Shown here: in pieces, positions 29,589 to 38,190 of the stretch
How the letters are laid out: each line of letters opens with the position of its first letter
How positions within the stretch are numbered: position 1 is the stretch's first letter
Source of the DNA: Smithella sp.
GTDB taxonomy: Bacteria; Desulfobacterota; Syntrophia; Syntrophales; Smithellaceae
Assembly (NCBI GenBank): GCA_018056685.1
Contig: JAGPFC010000005.1
Coordinates: 1-64,000, forward strand
Reading direction: 5' to 3'
DNA: 64,000 nucleotides
Notes under the pieces: model-generated
Told to the model about the DNA's origin: nothing
Seen by the model: only the letters and a program-made list of their open reading frames with translations
Database searches by the model: none
Position numbers and translations under genes: made by a program

Positions 29589-30230
29589 TTGAGTTACTTC
29601 ATCAAGGAAATATTTTATTCCATTCAAGGGGAGGGTTTTTATACCGGACGTCCGGCGGTTTTCTGCCGTTTTGCCGGATGTAATTTATGGTCGGGAAAAG
29701 AAGCGGATCGCGATAAGGCGATTTGTAAATTTTGTGATACCGATTTTGTCGGATGTGAAGGGGAAGAGGGTGGAGAATTCAAAACGGCCATGGATTTGGC
29801 GGACCGGATAGCAAAATTATGGCCGCAGAAAAATAAAAATTTCGTCCGTCCGTTTGTTGTCTGCACGGGCGGAGAACCGCTGCTGCAAATGGATGTCGGG
29901 CTGATTTCAGCGCTGCATGAAAAGGGATTTGAAATAGCGGTGGAAACGAACGGAACGATTTTACCACCGGCCGGCGTTGACTGGATTTGCGTCAGCCCCA
30001 AGGCGAATGCCGAACTGTTACTGAGCTCGGGAAACGAGCTCAAGCTGGTTTTTCCCCAGGAAGCAACCGGACCGGAAAAATACGCGATGATGGACTTTCA
30101 GCATTTTTTTCTGCAGCCGATGGATTCGCCTGATTCTGAAAAAAATACGAGGCTCACGCTGGAATATGTCAAGTGCCATCCGCAGTGGCGTCTGAGTTTA
30201 CAGGTACATAAAATATTAAAAATAAAATAA
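29589..30230 (+). CDS. queE: 7-carboxy-7-deazaguanine synthase QueE (radical SAM)
   Basis: A 213-aa radical SAM enzyme making 7-carboxy-7-deazaguanine from 6-carboxytetrahydropterin. The start IKEIFYSIQGEGFYTGRPAVF is diagnostic. The cluster cysteines are spread as in QueE (FAGCNLW ... CKFCDTD, a wide first gap rather than CX3CX2C). CTGGEPLLQ binds SAM. Start is TTG behind AAGGA. Confidence 0.94.
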   Translation: MSYFIKEIFYSIQGEGFYTGRPAVFCRFAGCNLWSGKEADRDKAICKFCDTDFVGCEGEEGGEFKTAMDLADRIAKLWPQKNKNFVRPFVVCTGGEPLLQMDVGLISALHEKGFEIAVETNGTILPPAGVDWICVSPKANAELLLSSGNELKLVFPQEATGPEKYAMMDFQHFFLQPMDSPDSEKNTRLTLEYVKCHPQWRLSLQVHKILKIK

Positions 30231-30239
30231 GGAACCCAG

Positions 30240-30599
30240 ATGGAAATTTTCAAAGTCTTTAAATTCGACGCAGCGCATCGCCTGCCCTGTGTCGGTACGC
30301 AGCACAAGTGCTCTGAAATTCACGGCCATTCCTTCCGGATAGAAATTCATATCAGTGGACCGGTTGATCCCCGTTTCGGTTGGGTGATCGATTTTGCCGA
30401 TATTCATCAGGCGGTTGAACCGCTGCTTGAACAACTGGATCATAAATATTTAAATGATGTGGAGGGGCTGAATAATCCGACATCGGAAAATATCGCGAGA
30501 TGGATCTGGGAGCGTCTTTGTATTCCATTACCGCAATTGAGCAAGATTGTCGTGCAGGAAAGTCCCGAATCCGGTTGTATCTATCAGGGTGAAAAATAA
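30240..30599 (+). CDS. queD: 6-carboxytetrahydropterin synthase QueD
   Basis: A 119-aa PTPS-fold enzyme acting on dihydroneopterin triphosphate. Zinc ligands are DAAHRL and HGHSF, the catalytic Cys is in HKCSEIHGHS, LDHKYLND supplies Asp/His and ESPESG the pterin-binding Glu. It ends the queC-queE-queD group. GTP cyclohydrolase I and later queuosine genes are not in the window. Confidence 0.94.
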   Translation: MEIFKVFKFDAAHRLPCVGTQHKCSEIHGHSFRIEIHISGPVDPRFGWVIDFADIHQAVEPLLEQLDHKYLNDVEGLNNPTSENIARWIWERLCIPLPQLSKIVVQESPESGCIYQGEK

Positions 30600-30707
30600 T
30601 ATTTGCCGGTAAAAATCCTGTTCAATTTCCAAATCATAATTTTACCCCTTTTCAGTTGAAAAATAGACTCTTCAATGATATTTGCCTATGACATCAGGTA
30701 ACTGAAG

Positions 30708-31112
30708 ATGGATCAAAAAACGATACAGAAAATAAAAAGCGATCAGCAGGATAACATCCTGGAGGAACTCCGGCGGGAAAAAGCGGCGGTACTGACCCGC
30801 GCGAGTTGGGCTGTAGAAGACGTGCTGGAAAAGATGATTCGCATCGAGAGGCAAATCGAATCCAAAATTTCTTTTTTGGCTTCCCGGTACGGTCAGGATG
30901 AATCCTGCGCAGCCTTGAAACAGAGAAGAATGATTTTTGAAGAAATCAACAGTCACGTTGAAGAATACAATCGGATTCGCCAAAAAGCCGAACTGCAATT
31001 TTATTATCTGATTGTGACGCGCGAAGCTTTAGGTTTGCGTCGTCATGAAATGGTTCAGAAAATGTACCGTATTCCTGAAAAAAAGAAAAAATACGAGCTG
31101 GAAAATGGATAG
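30708..31112 (+). CDS. Helical protein of unknown function
   Basis: A 134-aa, charged, all-helical protein with likely coiled coil (residues 10-60 and 75-125). No signal peptide or membrane segment is visible. Its stop overlaps the start of the Pcm gene, so the two are translationally coupled. No family recognised. Confidence 0.65.
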   Translation: MDQKTIQKIKSDQQDNILEELRREKAAVLTRASWAVEDVLEKMIRIERQIESKISFLASRYGQDESCAALKQRRMIFEEINSHVEEYNRIRQKAELQFYYLIVTREALGLRRHEMVQKMYRIPEKKKKYELENG

Positions 31113-31758
31113 ATACAGAAAACCCCGGCTGCGGATGGTGGAATCGCAGATTAAAGCGCGCGGAATCAAGGATGAGCGTGTTTTGATGGCTATGGAAACG
31201 ATTCCCCGCCATCTTTTTGTCGATGAAGGATTGATGGAGCAGGCTTACAGTGACAGTCCTCTGCCCATCGGCGAGCATCAAACCATCTCCCAGCCTTACA
31301 TCGTGGCATTAATGACAGAAGCTCTGGAATTAAAGGGAAGGGAAAGAGTCCTGGAGATTGGTACCGGTTCCGGTTATCAAACGGCCATTCTCGCTTCTCT
31401 GGCTGATCGGGTTTTTTCCGTGGAACGCATTGCTTCTCTGGCAACCGGCGCGCGTAAGATTCTTGACAAGCTTAATTTTTATAACGTGGCCATCCGGGTC
31501 GGTGATGGTTCGTACGGCTGGAGTGACGAAGCGCCCTTCGACGCTATTATTACAACGGCGGCGGCACCGGATATTCCTCAATATTTGCTGGAACAGTTGA
31601 TACCCGGCGGAAGAATGGTGGTTCCGGCCGGTGGCCGCGAAGTACAGACACTCTATAAGTTAACGCGATCCAAGGACAATCCTCAGGAAATTATCAAAGA
31701 AGATTTGGGCGGTTGCCGTTTTGTCAGTCTGATCGGGGAGAGCGGATGGAAAAAATAA
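31105..31758 (+). CDS. pcm: Protein-L-isoaspartate O-methyltransferase
   Basis: A 217-aa repair methyltransferase that acts on isoaspartyl residues in aged proteins. Start ATG 31105 is chosen because it matches the family N-terminus ([22 protein letters not shown]) and overlaps the preceding stop. The SAM motif is [15 protein letters not shown]; the family signature [19 protein letters not shown] precedes it, and [10 protein letters not shown] follows. It overlaps the next gene by 13 bases, as pcm and nlpD are often neighbours in other proteobacteria. Confidence 0.95.
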   Translation: MDRYRKPRLRMVESQIKARGIKDERVLMAMETIPRHLFVDEGLMEQAYSDSPLPIGEHQTISQPYIVALMTEALELKGRERVLEIGTGSGYQTAILASLADRVFSVERIASLATGARKILDKLNFYNVAIRVGDGSYGWSDEAPFDAIITTAAAPDIPQYLLEQLIPGGRMVVPAGGREVQTLYKLTRSKDNPQEIIKEDLGGCRFVSLIGESGWKK

Positions 31759-32798
31759 AGGTTTTATTGATCATCTTGATCGTTCCCTTCGTTTTTGCCT
31801 GTTTTCAATCTCAAACACATAGAGAGACTTCAAAAGGCGTCTATCATCTGGTCAAAAAAGGTGAAAACATAGAGGGCATTGCCAGAGCCTACGGTGTTCC
31901 GGCGCAGCAATTAAGCCGGATCAATAATATCAAAGCTGATAATCCTGTTCAAGAAGGATCGGTCATCTTTATTCCATCGGCAAACAGGGTGGAAAATAAA
32001 GTAATGAAAGATACCGCAGACAAGACCCCCGCCGCGAAAGCAGAAGTCAGCAAAAGCATATCCGAAACAGAATTTAAGAAAAGCAGTCCTGCAGCTGTTA
32101 AGGAAAAGACAGCCCGGAAGGAAGAAAAAGAAGGTAAACCTTTGGTTGAAGTTACGGATCTGCAGATTGCCGGACAGAAAAAAACATCCATTGATGTGAC
32201 CAAAAATTCTGAACCCAAAAAATCAAAAATAGTCATTATCGCGGAACCAGAAGAAAAAACCGCTAAGAATACCATAAAGCCTTATGGCAGGGAGATAGTT
32301 CCAGATCAGAAAAATATAGCGGGTAGAGAAGCTGCGTCAGAGACCGTCGCTGACAAAAAGATTGCGGAAGAGAAAATTATACCACCATTCCCGGCAGCGG
32401 AGCCCGGGGAAAAAATCACATCAGGGAAAAATAAATTTATCTGGCCGGTGCGGGGTAAAGTCAAGGCTCATTTCGGTCAACAGCCCAACAAGACTTTTCA
32501 TAACTGGATTAAAATTGCCTCCAAAGCGGGCGTGAAAGTGAAAGCGGCAGAGTCCGGTACGGTTATTTTTTCTTCCCAGCTAAAAAATTACGGTGAAACC
32601 ATTATTATCCGTCACACAAATAATTTTGCCACGGTCTATACGCATCTGAAAAAGCGGAATGTTAAAATCGATAAGAACGTGAAAAAAGGGGAAGCGATAG
32701 CCGTTTTGGGAGAAAAAGATGATGACGGCGAAGTGTATATGAACTTTGAAATTCGCCGTCAGGGTAAGGCTCGCGATCCCCTGCTTTTCCTGCCGTAG
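31746..32798 (+). CDS. LysM/M23 lipoprotein, NlpD-like
   Basis: A 350-aa lipoprotein: signal with lipobox FVFAC, a LysM domain ([20 protein letters not shown]), a long Lys/Glu-rich linker (about residues 90-230) and a C-terminal M23 fold ([12 protein letters not shown] ... [10 protein letters not shown]). In the M23 domain the usual HxGxD stretch reads FHNWIKIAS, so the metal-binding Asp is replaced; this resembles EnvC/NlpD, which activate amidases rather than cleave peptidoglycan. Overlap with pcm fits the common pcm-nlpD linkage. Confidence 0.85.
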   Translation: MEKIKVLLIILIVPFVFACFQSQTHRETSKGVYHLVKKGENIEGIARAYGVPAQQLSRINNIKADNPVQEGSVIFIPSANRVENKVMKDTADKTPAAKAEVSKSISETEFKKSSPAAVKEKTARKEEKEGKPLVEVTDLQIAGQKKTSIDVTKNSEPKKSKIVIIAEPEEKTAKNTIKPYGREIVPDQKNIAGREAASETVADKKIAEEKIIPPFPAAEPGEKITSGKNKFIWPVRGKVKAHFGQQPNKTFHNWIKIASKAGVKVKAAESGTVIFSSQLKNYGETIIIRHTNNFATVYTHLKKRNVKIDKNVKKGEAIAVLGEKDDDGEVYMNFEIRRQGKARDPLLFLP

Positions 32799-32866
32799 TA
32801 TATTTTGCACTTGCCTGAAAAAAAATCATTAATATATTAATCTCACTTTTACGCAAAGGGGATCAT

Positions 32867-34012
32867 ATGAATCATTATTTCGAACAGGGACCGATTCGTC
32901 CGCCGAGCGAGGCGACCAGCCTTCTGCTTCGTGTGTCCCGAAATTGTCCGTGGAACAAGTGTGCTTTTTGTCACACCTATCGGGGAACGAAGTTTGAGCT
33001 GAGGAGCGTGGAAGAGGTCAAAAAAGATATTCAGGCCATGAAAGATATTGCCGATGAAATTGTCAGTCTTTCCTGGAAACTGGGCAAGGGAGGGCAGGTC
33101 AATCGAGATCTATTAAGACACATTTATAACAGTGACGATTATTATAATGACCATATATACTCTGTTGCCTCCTGGCTTTACTTCGGTGGTGAAAATGTTT
33201 TTTTGCAGGATGCCAATTCGTTGATTTTAAAGACGGCCGATTTATTGTCCATTCTCAATTTCCTGAAAGAGACGTTTCCGAATGTGAAAAGAATTACTTC
33301 TTATTGCCGTTCGCATACAGCGGCGAGAAAAACCGTTGATGAGTTGAAATTATTAAAAGATGCCGGCCTTTCCCGGATTCATATCGGAATGGAAAGCGGC
33401 AGCGATGATGTTTTATCGCTGATTCACAAGGGCGTGACTGCTGCCGATCATATCAAAGCCGGTCGGAATATCAGACAGGCAGGCATAGAGCTCAGTGAAT
33501 ATGTGATGCCCGGATTGGGCGGAAAACAATGGACACGAGAACATGCGCTGGAAACAGCGAAGGTCATCAATTCCATCAATCCTGATTTTGTCCGTCTGCG
33601 CACGTTGCATGTTGTGCCGGGCACCGGTCTGGATGAGTTGATGAAGCAGGGCGGATTCCAACCGCTCGGTGATGAAGATGTTCTCAGAGAAATTAATTTA
33701 TTCATCGAGCATCTTGAGGTTCAGAGCACCTATCTGGCCAGTGATCATATTTTAAATCTGCTGGAAGAGCTGGAAGGGAAATTCCCTGAAGATAAAAATA
33801 AAATTTTATCACGCATCAAAAAATATTTTGAGCTTTCCGATATGGACAGGCAGATTTTCCGCCTGGGACGACGCACCGGCGCGTATCGAAAACTGGACGA
33901 TCTTGGGGATAAAGAAACCTATTGGCGATTGAAATCGGTCATCGATCATTACAGTGCCAAGGGCGGAAATTTGGAGGAAGATATCATTAAAACAATGAAT
34001 CAATACATATAA
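32867..34012 (+). CDS. Radical SAM protein of unknown substrate
   Basis: A 381-aa radical SAM enzyme. The iron-sulphur site is CPWNKCAFC, a CX4CX2C spacing, with FCHTYRGTKFE behind. Further features are GMESGSDDVLSLIHKGVT and a C-terminal helical part. The CPWNxC form of the cluster motif is known from a family of B12-independent radical SAM proteins, but I cannot name the reaction. It stands alone between nlpD and the thiolase gene. Confidence 0.82.
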   Translation: MNHYFEQGPIRPPSEATSLLLRVSRNCPWNKCAFCHTYRGTKFELRSVEEVKKDIQAMKDIADEIVSLSWKLGKGGQVNRDLLRHIYNSDDYYNDHIYSVASWLYFGGENVFLQDANSLILKTADLLSILNFLKETFPNVKRITSYCRSHTAARKTVDELKLLKDAGLSRIHIGMESGSDDVLSLIHKGVTAADHIKAGRNIRQAGIELSEYVMPGLGGKQWTREHALETAKVINSINPDFVRLRTLHVVPGTGLDELMKQGGFQPLGDEDVLREINLFIEHLEVQSTYLASDHILNLLEELEGKFPEDKNKILSRIKKYFELSDMDRQIFRLGRRTGAYRKLDDLGDKETYWRLKSVIDHYSAKGGNLEEDIIKTMNQYI

Positions 34013-34370
34013 ATAATCATTATTTTTGTTTAAATTATGTTTCGCCTTTTTTATTTTACCGGTTGGAAAATAATCTATTGACACTTAAATTCTTTCTGCT
34101 TATACTTCCGCCGTCAAAAAGCAATTTTTTATCAAATATTCAGATAACCGGCGGCTTGAAACACATCTGCTGTTGATCTTGGACAAATTATTTGAAGCTC
34201 TTTAACCGGCTTTAATATTTTTGCCGATTTTCTATGCGGAAAAATAACAGGCCCCCTTGCCTTACCAAAGGCTGTGAAGAATAGGCGACCGGTATTATTT
34301 GATGACTTGATAAATGACTGCACACTTTTGATGAAAAAGAAAAAAACAATAAATTAGAGGAGGCTATACA
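34013..34370. other. 358-base intergenic region with thiolase promoter and leader
   Basis: The stretch holds a consensus promoter at 34078-34106 and then about 260 bases of AT-rich leader up to the thiolase start. No gene and no strong terminator is seen. GGCGGCTTG and GGCCCCCTTGCC-like GC patches could form structure, but no riboswitch class is recognised. Confidence 0.5.
34078..34106 (+). promoter_or_regulatory. Sigma-70 promoter of the thiolase gene
   Basis: TTGACA (34078-34083), 17 bases and TATACT (34101-34106), close to consensus on both elements. It predicts a 5' leader of about 255 bases. Confidence 0.7.
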
Positions 34371-35546
34371 ATGCGTGAATGTGTCATTATTGATGGTGTA
34401 AGGTCGCCGAATTCCCGGGCGCACAATGAAAAAGGTTGGTTCAGAGCTTTAAGACCCGATGAAGTCCTGACCAAAGTTTATGATGGATTATTTGCACGTA
34501 ACCCGAAAGTGAAACCCGAAGATATCGAATCCGTGTTTGTCGGTTGCGCCAACATCACCGGCATGCAGAATGATATCGGCCGTCTGGCCTGGCTGGCCGG
34601 TGGCTTTCCGGAATCCGTTCCCACCAACACGCTAACCATGCAGTGTCCTTCCGGTATGGCCGCCACGCAGCACGCCGCCCGCGCCATTATGTGCGGCGAA
34701 GGCGACACCTACATTGCCGCCGGTGTGGAAGACATGCAGAAAGTTTTCATGGCCATGCACATGGATTTTCCTCCGCGTCTGGCCAACCGCTACAATATTC
34801 TTGACCTGCCCATGGGCAACACTGCAGAAAAGGTTGCGGAAGTTTATAAAGTCAGCCGGACAGACATGGAAAACATGGCTTTCTGGAGCAATAAAAAAGC
34901 CTTTGAAGCCACCCAGGCCGGAAAATTCAAGGGTGAAATCATCCCGATGGAAGGATTAAAGGATGACGGAACTCCCTTTATGGTTGATACGGACCAGTGG
35001 ATTCGTGGCGATGTCTCGATGGAACAGATGGCAACCATGAAAACGCCTTTCAAGGCGGATGGAGTTGTCACAGCGGCAACGTCTTCACCCCTGACCATCG
35101 GCGCCGCAGCGCTTCTGCTGATGGAACGCTCCAAAGCCGACAAACTGGGACTTTCCTACAGCATTAAATATGAAGCCGGCGCTTTAGCCGGTTGCGATCC
35201 CACGATTATGGGCATTGGCCCCATTCCCGCTGTCCAGAGACTTCTGGCACGTACAGGCAAGAAAGTCAGCGATATCGGTGTTTGGGAATTCAATGAAGCT
35301 TTCGCCAGCCAGGCCCTGGCCTGCGTGAGAGAACTGGGCATCGCTCAGAACGCTCCTTTTGATAACGTCAATATTTGGGGCGGCGCTCTGGCGCTTGGTC
35401 ATCCGTTGGGACAAAGTGGATGCCGCATTCTGGTTACCCTGCACAGCATCATGAAGAATGAATTGAAAGATGCCCAATACGGCGTGGCTTCTCTGTGCGG
35501 CGCATTCGGCAATGCCGGAGCCACCATGTTAAGCAGAGTGAAATAA
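34371..35546 (+). CDS. Thiolase (acetyl-CoA C-acyltransferase)
   Basis: A 391-aa thiolase for the last step of beta-oxidation or the reverse condensation. The nucleophile lies in MQCPSGMAA (Cys92), the catalytic His in ALGHPLGQSG and the second Cys in LCGAFGNAG; the last differs from the usual CGGGG pattern. NEAFASQAL is also typical. Strong AGAGGAGG ribosome site; a terminator closes the gene, so it is monocistronic. Confidence 0.93.
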   Translation: MRECVIIDGVRSPNSRAHNEKGWFRALRPDEVLTKVYDGLFARNPKVKPEDIESVFVGCANITGMQNDIGRLAWLAGGFPESVPTNTLTMQCPSGMAATQHAARAIMCGEGDTYIAAGVEDMQKVFMAMHMDFPPRLANRYNILDLPMGNTAEKVAEVYKVSRTDMENMAFWSNKKAFEATQAGKFKGEIIPMEGLKDDGTPFMVDTDQWIRGDVSMEQMATMKTPFKADGVVTAATSSPLTIGAAALLLMERSKADKLGLSYSIKYEAGALAGCDPTIMGIGPIPAVQRLLARTGKKVSDIGVWEFNEAFASQALACVRELGIAQNAPFDNVNIWGGALALGHPLGQSGCRILVTLHSIMKNELKDAQYGVASLCGAFGNAGATMLSRVK

Positions 35547-35571
35547 TTCACTGTCAGATTTATAAATTCAT

Positions 35572-35609
35572 AAGGGAGTTCTTTTCCGGAAAGAGCTCCC
35601 TTTATTTTT
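35572..35609 (+). terminator. Rho-independent terminator of the thiolase gene
   Basis: AAGGGAGTTCTTT (35572-35584) pairs with AAAGAGCTCCCTT (35590-35602), one G-U pair, followed by a T-rich run. Confidence 0.85.
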
Positions 35610-35651
35610 GGTTTAGATGAGTGGTTAACTGATTTTTCTCAGGCTATAACC

Positions 35652-36599
35652 TTATAACTTGCCCGAAAGAAACAAATCCGCATCCCGCGCCGTTTCATCC
35701 GGTAATTCCTCCATCGGAGTATGACCGGCGCCATCATACTGAATAAATTTTGCTGTTGGCAGCTCCTGTTTCCAATTTTCAAAATACCGGAACGGAATCC
35801 AAATATCTTTGGTGCCCCACATCACCAGCGTTGGCGGCTTCAGATCTTTTATTCCGGCGGCAAGATTCTTATCTTTGCTCTGTTTTCTGAATTCCGTAAA
35901 AACATCAACATAGGATTCTTTGTTGCCTTCCCTCATGGCCAGTTCAAAATAGCGGTCTTTGAGTTCCTGGGTTATTTTTGATTTATCTCCATAAACCTCA
36001 TTGACAGCCCGATCAATAAAGAATCTTGGCATCATATACCAGGCAAAAGGTCTGATAACGGGATTGCTGGCAAATGCGATGATACCCGGAAGGGGCTGTG
36101 GAAATCCCACGGAGTCTATCAGGATAAGCTTCTCCACTTTTTCGGGATTTTTTAGGGCAAATTTCCAAGCTATGTAACCACCGAGAGAGTTACCCGCAAT
36201 AGAGAATTTCTCCAATTTTTTTTCGGCTATCAGTTCTTCGAAAAGTTTTACAGCATTATCAATATTGTAAAAGGAACGATCAGGAGCCGGTCCTGTGAGC
36301 CCGAATCCGGGAATATCCAGTCTGATGATGCGATAATGTCCTTTCAGTCGTTGAACCCATCCATCCCAGGTGTGCAGGGACGAGCACACGCCGTGCAGCA
36401 AAATCAGGACAGGTCCCTGTCCCTCGTCTTTATAGTGAATGTTCATATCGTTGATCTGGATGATTTTAGACTCGGTGTCTGCGTATTTCATTTTCAATCT
36501 TTCCATCGGAATGGTTGTCATTCCCAGGTGAGTACACCCCATGGTCGCAGCGATCATACAGACTGATATGATTAATATGAACCTTTTCCTATTCATCAT
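35652..36599 (-). CDS. Alpha/beta hydrolase lipoprotein
   Basis: A 315-aa hydrolase with a lipoprotein signal (lipobox ATMGC, Cys22). The core has LHGVCSSLHTWDG (oxyanion loop), the nucleophile elbow GNSLGGYIAW, the acid near WGTKDIWIP and the His in GAGHTPMEE. It belongs with esterases or C-C hydrolases of the MhpC type; no substrate can be named. ATG 36596 is an alternative start. It is transcribed alone. Confidence 0.88.
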   Translation of the reverse strand: MMNRKRFILIISVCMIAATMGCTHLGMTTIPMERLKMKYADTESKIIQINDMNIHYKDEGQGPVLILLHGVCSSLHTWDGWVQRLKGHYRIIRLDIPGFGLTGPAPDRSFYNIDNAVKLFEELIAEKKLEKFSIAGNSLGGYIAWKFALKNPEKVEKLILIDSVGFPQPLPGIIAFASNPVIRPFAWYMMPRFFIDRAVNEVYGDKSKITQELKDRYFELAMREGNKESYVDVFTEFRKQSKDKNLAAGIKDLKPPTLVMWGTKDIWIPFRYFENWKQELPTAKFIQYDGAGHTPMEELPDETARDADLFLSGKL

Positions 36600-36773
36600 T
36601 ACCGGCGCTCCTCGAAATTATTTTTTGAACTGCATCGGATGTTATATTGATGCAGGACTATAAATTTTCCACATCCGTATGTCAATGAGATATTAAAAAT
36701 GAGACATGAAATCATTGTGACAATAACACTGAAAAAATTGTCATCAGACATGCAAATAATAATGAAAAATCTA

Positions 36774-36802
36774 TTGTCAAAACGGATATGATGATTTATA
36801 TT
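36774..36802 (+). promoter_or_regulatory. Sigma-70 promoter upstream of the RsbRD-like gene
   Basis: TTGTCA (36774-36779), 17 bases, TATATT (36797-36802), 45 bases before the ATG at 36847. Confidence 0.6.
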
Positions 36803-36846
36803 AGAGTCAAACATCCAAACTAATTTTAATGGAAAGGAGAATAGTA

Positions 36847-37299
36847 ATGAAGACATATGCCATTAAGTATTTGGAACTGGCGGAAAAACACGCGGAAAAA
36901 ATTGCGGCAAGATGGGCAAAGGATGTTAAGAGCAATGTAAGGACACCAACGTATAAAAATTTGAAAGAAGATGATATTGTTTATCAGTGTGTCAGATTTT
37001 ATCGAAATTTCAGTAAGATGTTTCTGGATGAAAAAATTACGGATGACGTGTTAAGATATTTTCGCAGTTATGCTCAGGAAAGTTACAAGATGGGAATTCC
37101 GGCAAAGGAAACCATTTATGCGCTGATCCTGATGCGCAGGCATATCTGGCTGTACGCTGAATTTCAGGCTATCTTCACTTCCGGTATTGATCAAAGACAG
37201 GCTCTTGATACTCTCGGAAGGACTATTCTTCTGTTCGACTACGCTGCTTATGAGGTAACCAAAGAATACCAGGACCTTATGAAACAGGGGAAACAGTAA
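36847..37299 (+). CDS. RsbRD N-terminal-like domain protein, copy 1
   Basis: A 150-aa all-helical protein resembling the RsbRD_N domain, a globin-like sensor fold found at the N-terminus of stressosome proteins and some histidine kinases. It stands alone here without output domain. Shared features with the next gene are AEKIAARWAKDVKSN, YFRSYAQESYKMGIP and LILMRRHIWLYAEFQAIF. Start ATG 36847 follows AAGGAG. The two genes are tandem paralogues, 61 bases apart. Confidence 0.7.
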   Translation: MKTYAIKYLELAEKHAEKIAARWAKDVKSNVRTPTYKNLKEDDIVYQCVRFYRNFSKMFLDEKITDDVLRYFRSYAQESYKMGIPAKETIYALILMRRHIWLYAEFQAIFTSGIDQRQALDTLGRTILLFDYAAYEVTKEYQDLMKQGKQ

Positions 37300-37360
37300 A
37301 ATTATTGTCAATCAATAGTATTAATGCCGGACTTAATCTCAGAGAAAGGAGAAAATTCTT

Positions 37361-37798
37361 ATGGTAGATTCGATTAAATTGCTGGACGTGACTGAACAAA
37401 ACGCTGAGGAAATCGCCGCACATTGGGCGGATGATGTTCAAAAAAATAAAAGAACAACACATTATCAAAATATAACAAAAGAAAAATTAATGGTTTACGC
37501 AATTGATTTTTACAGGAATTTACGAAAATTGCTGGTGCCTGATAACCGTGTTGAATTTACACAGGAATACTTCCGGAAATACGCGAAAAAATGTCATGAA
37601 ATCGGACTGCCTTTGCAGGAATCGATTTATGGACTTATTTTAATGAGACGTCATATGTGGCTGTATGCTGATTTTCAGGCTATTTTTATTGATGCCCTGG
37701 AACACAATCAGGCCATTGACAGTATTATGCGCATCATGCTCATGATGGACTACGCTGTCTATGAAATTACACAGTACTACCTTGAAACGGCACAGTAG
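37361..37798 (+). CDS. RsbRD N-terminal-like domain protein, copy 2
   Basis: A 145-aa paralogue of the preceding protein with the same sequence blocks (AEEIAAHWADDVQKN, YFRKYAKKCHEIGLP, LILMRRHMWLYADFQAIF). Strong GAAAGGAG site. A terminator follows. Because both lack an effector domain, they may act by binding partner proteins; this is inference. Confidence 0.7.
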   Translation: MVDSIKLLDVTEQNAEEIAAHWADDVQKNKRTTHYQNITKEKLMVYAIDFYRNLRKLLVPDNRVEFTQEYFRKYAKKCHEIGLPLQESIYGLILMRRHMWLYADFQAIFIDALEHNQAIDSIMRIMLMMDYAVYEITQYYLETAQ

Positions 37799-37830
37799 AA
37801 TAAAAAATATCACATAAAAGGAACTTAAAA

Positions 37831-37870
37831 AAATCCCCGGATTAATGATCATCATGCGGGGATTTTTTTT
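37831..37870 (+). terminator. Rho-independent terminator
   Basis: AAATCCCCG (37831-37839) and CGGGGATTT (37857-37865) with a run of eight T, closing the RsbRD-like pair. Confidence 0.9.
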
Positions 37871-38190
37871 ATTTATAATGAATTTCCAGCCGGTTGATTT
37901 ACAGGGTCTGAATATGCGCATATATTCAATATTATAAGATGTTTTTCGACAAGTATAAAAATCAGCAAATAAAACACTCAAATCCCATTTAATATGTTGA
38001 CAGAGTGAATTTTGGGATGTATAAGACTCCAAAATGACTTTCAGTCAAGAAGGTTTGTGACAAAATACTGCATTAAGATTAATGTCGATTTTTTCCGGAA
38101 ACGCAGTAGAAATTTTAAGAAAAGTGCAAGAGTGGTCGCTCAGTTTGAACGAGCAAAAAATATCATAAACTAAAGATTAAGGAGGAGTAT
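37871..38190. other. Promoter and leader region of the long acyl-CoA dehydrogenase gene
   Basis: Beyond the terminator lie a palindrome around ATATGCGCATAT near 37908, a promoter at 37997-38025 and a leader of about 160 bases. A partial inverted repeat GCTC...GAGC lies near 38135. No gene seen. Confidence 0.5.
37997..38025 (+). promoter_or_regulatory. Sigma-70 promoter of the acyl-CoA dehydrogenase gene
   Basis: TTGACA (37997-38002), 17 bases, TATAAG (38020-38025). Confidence 0.65.
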
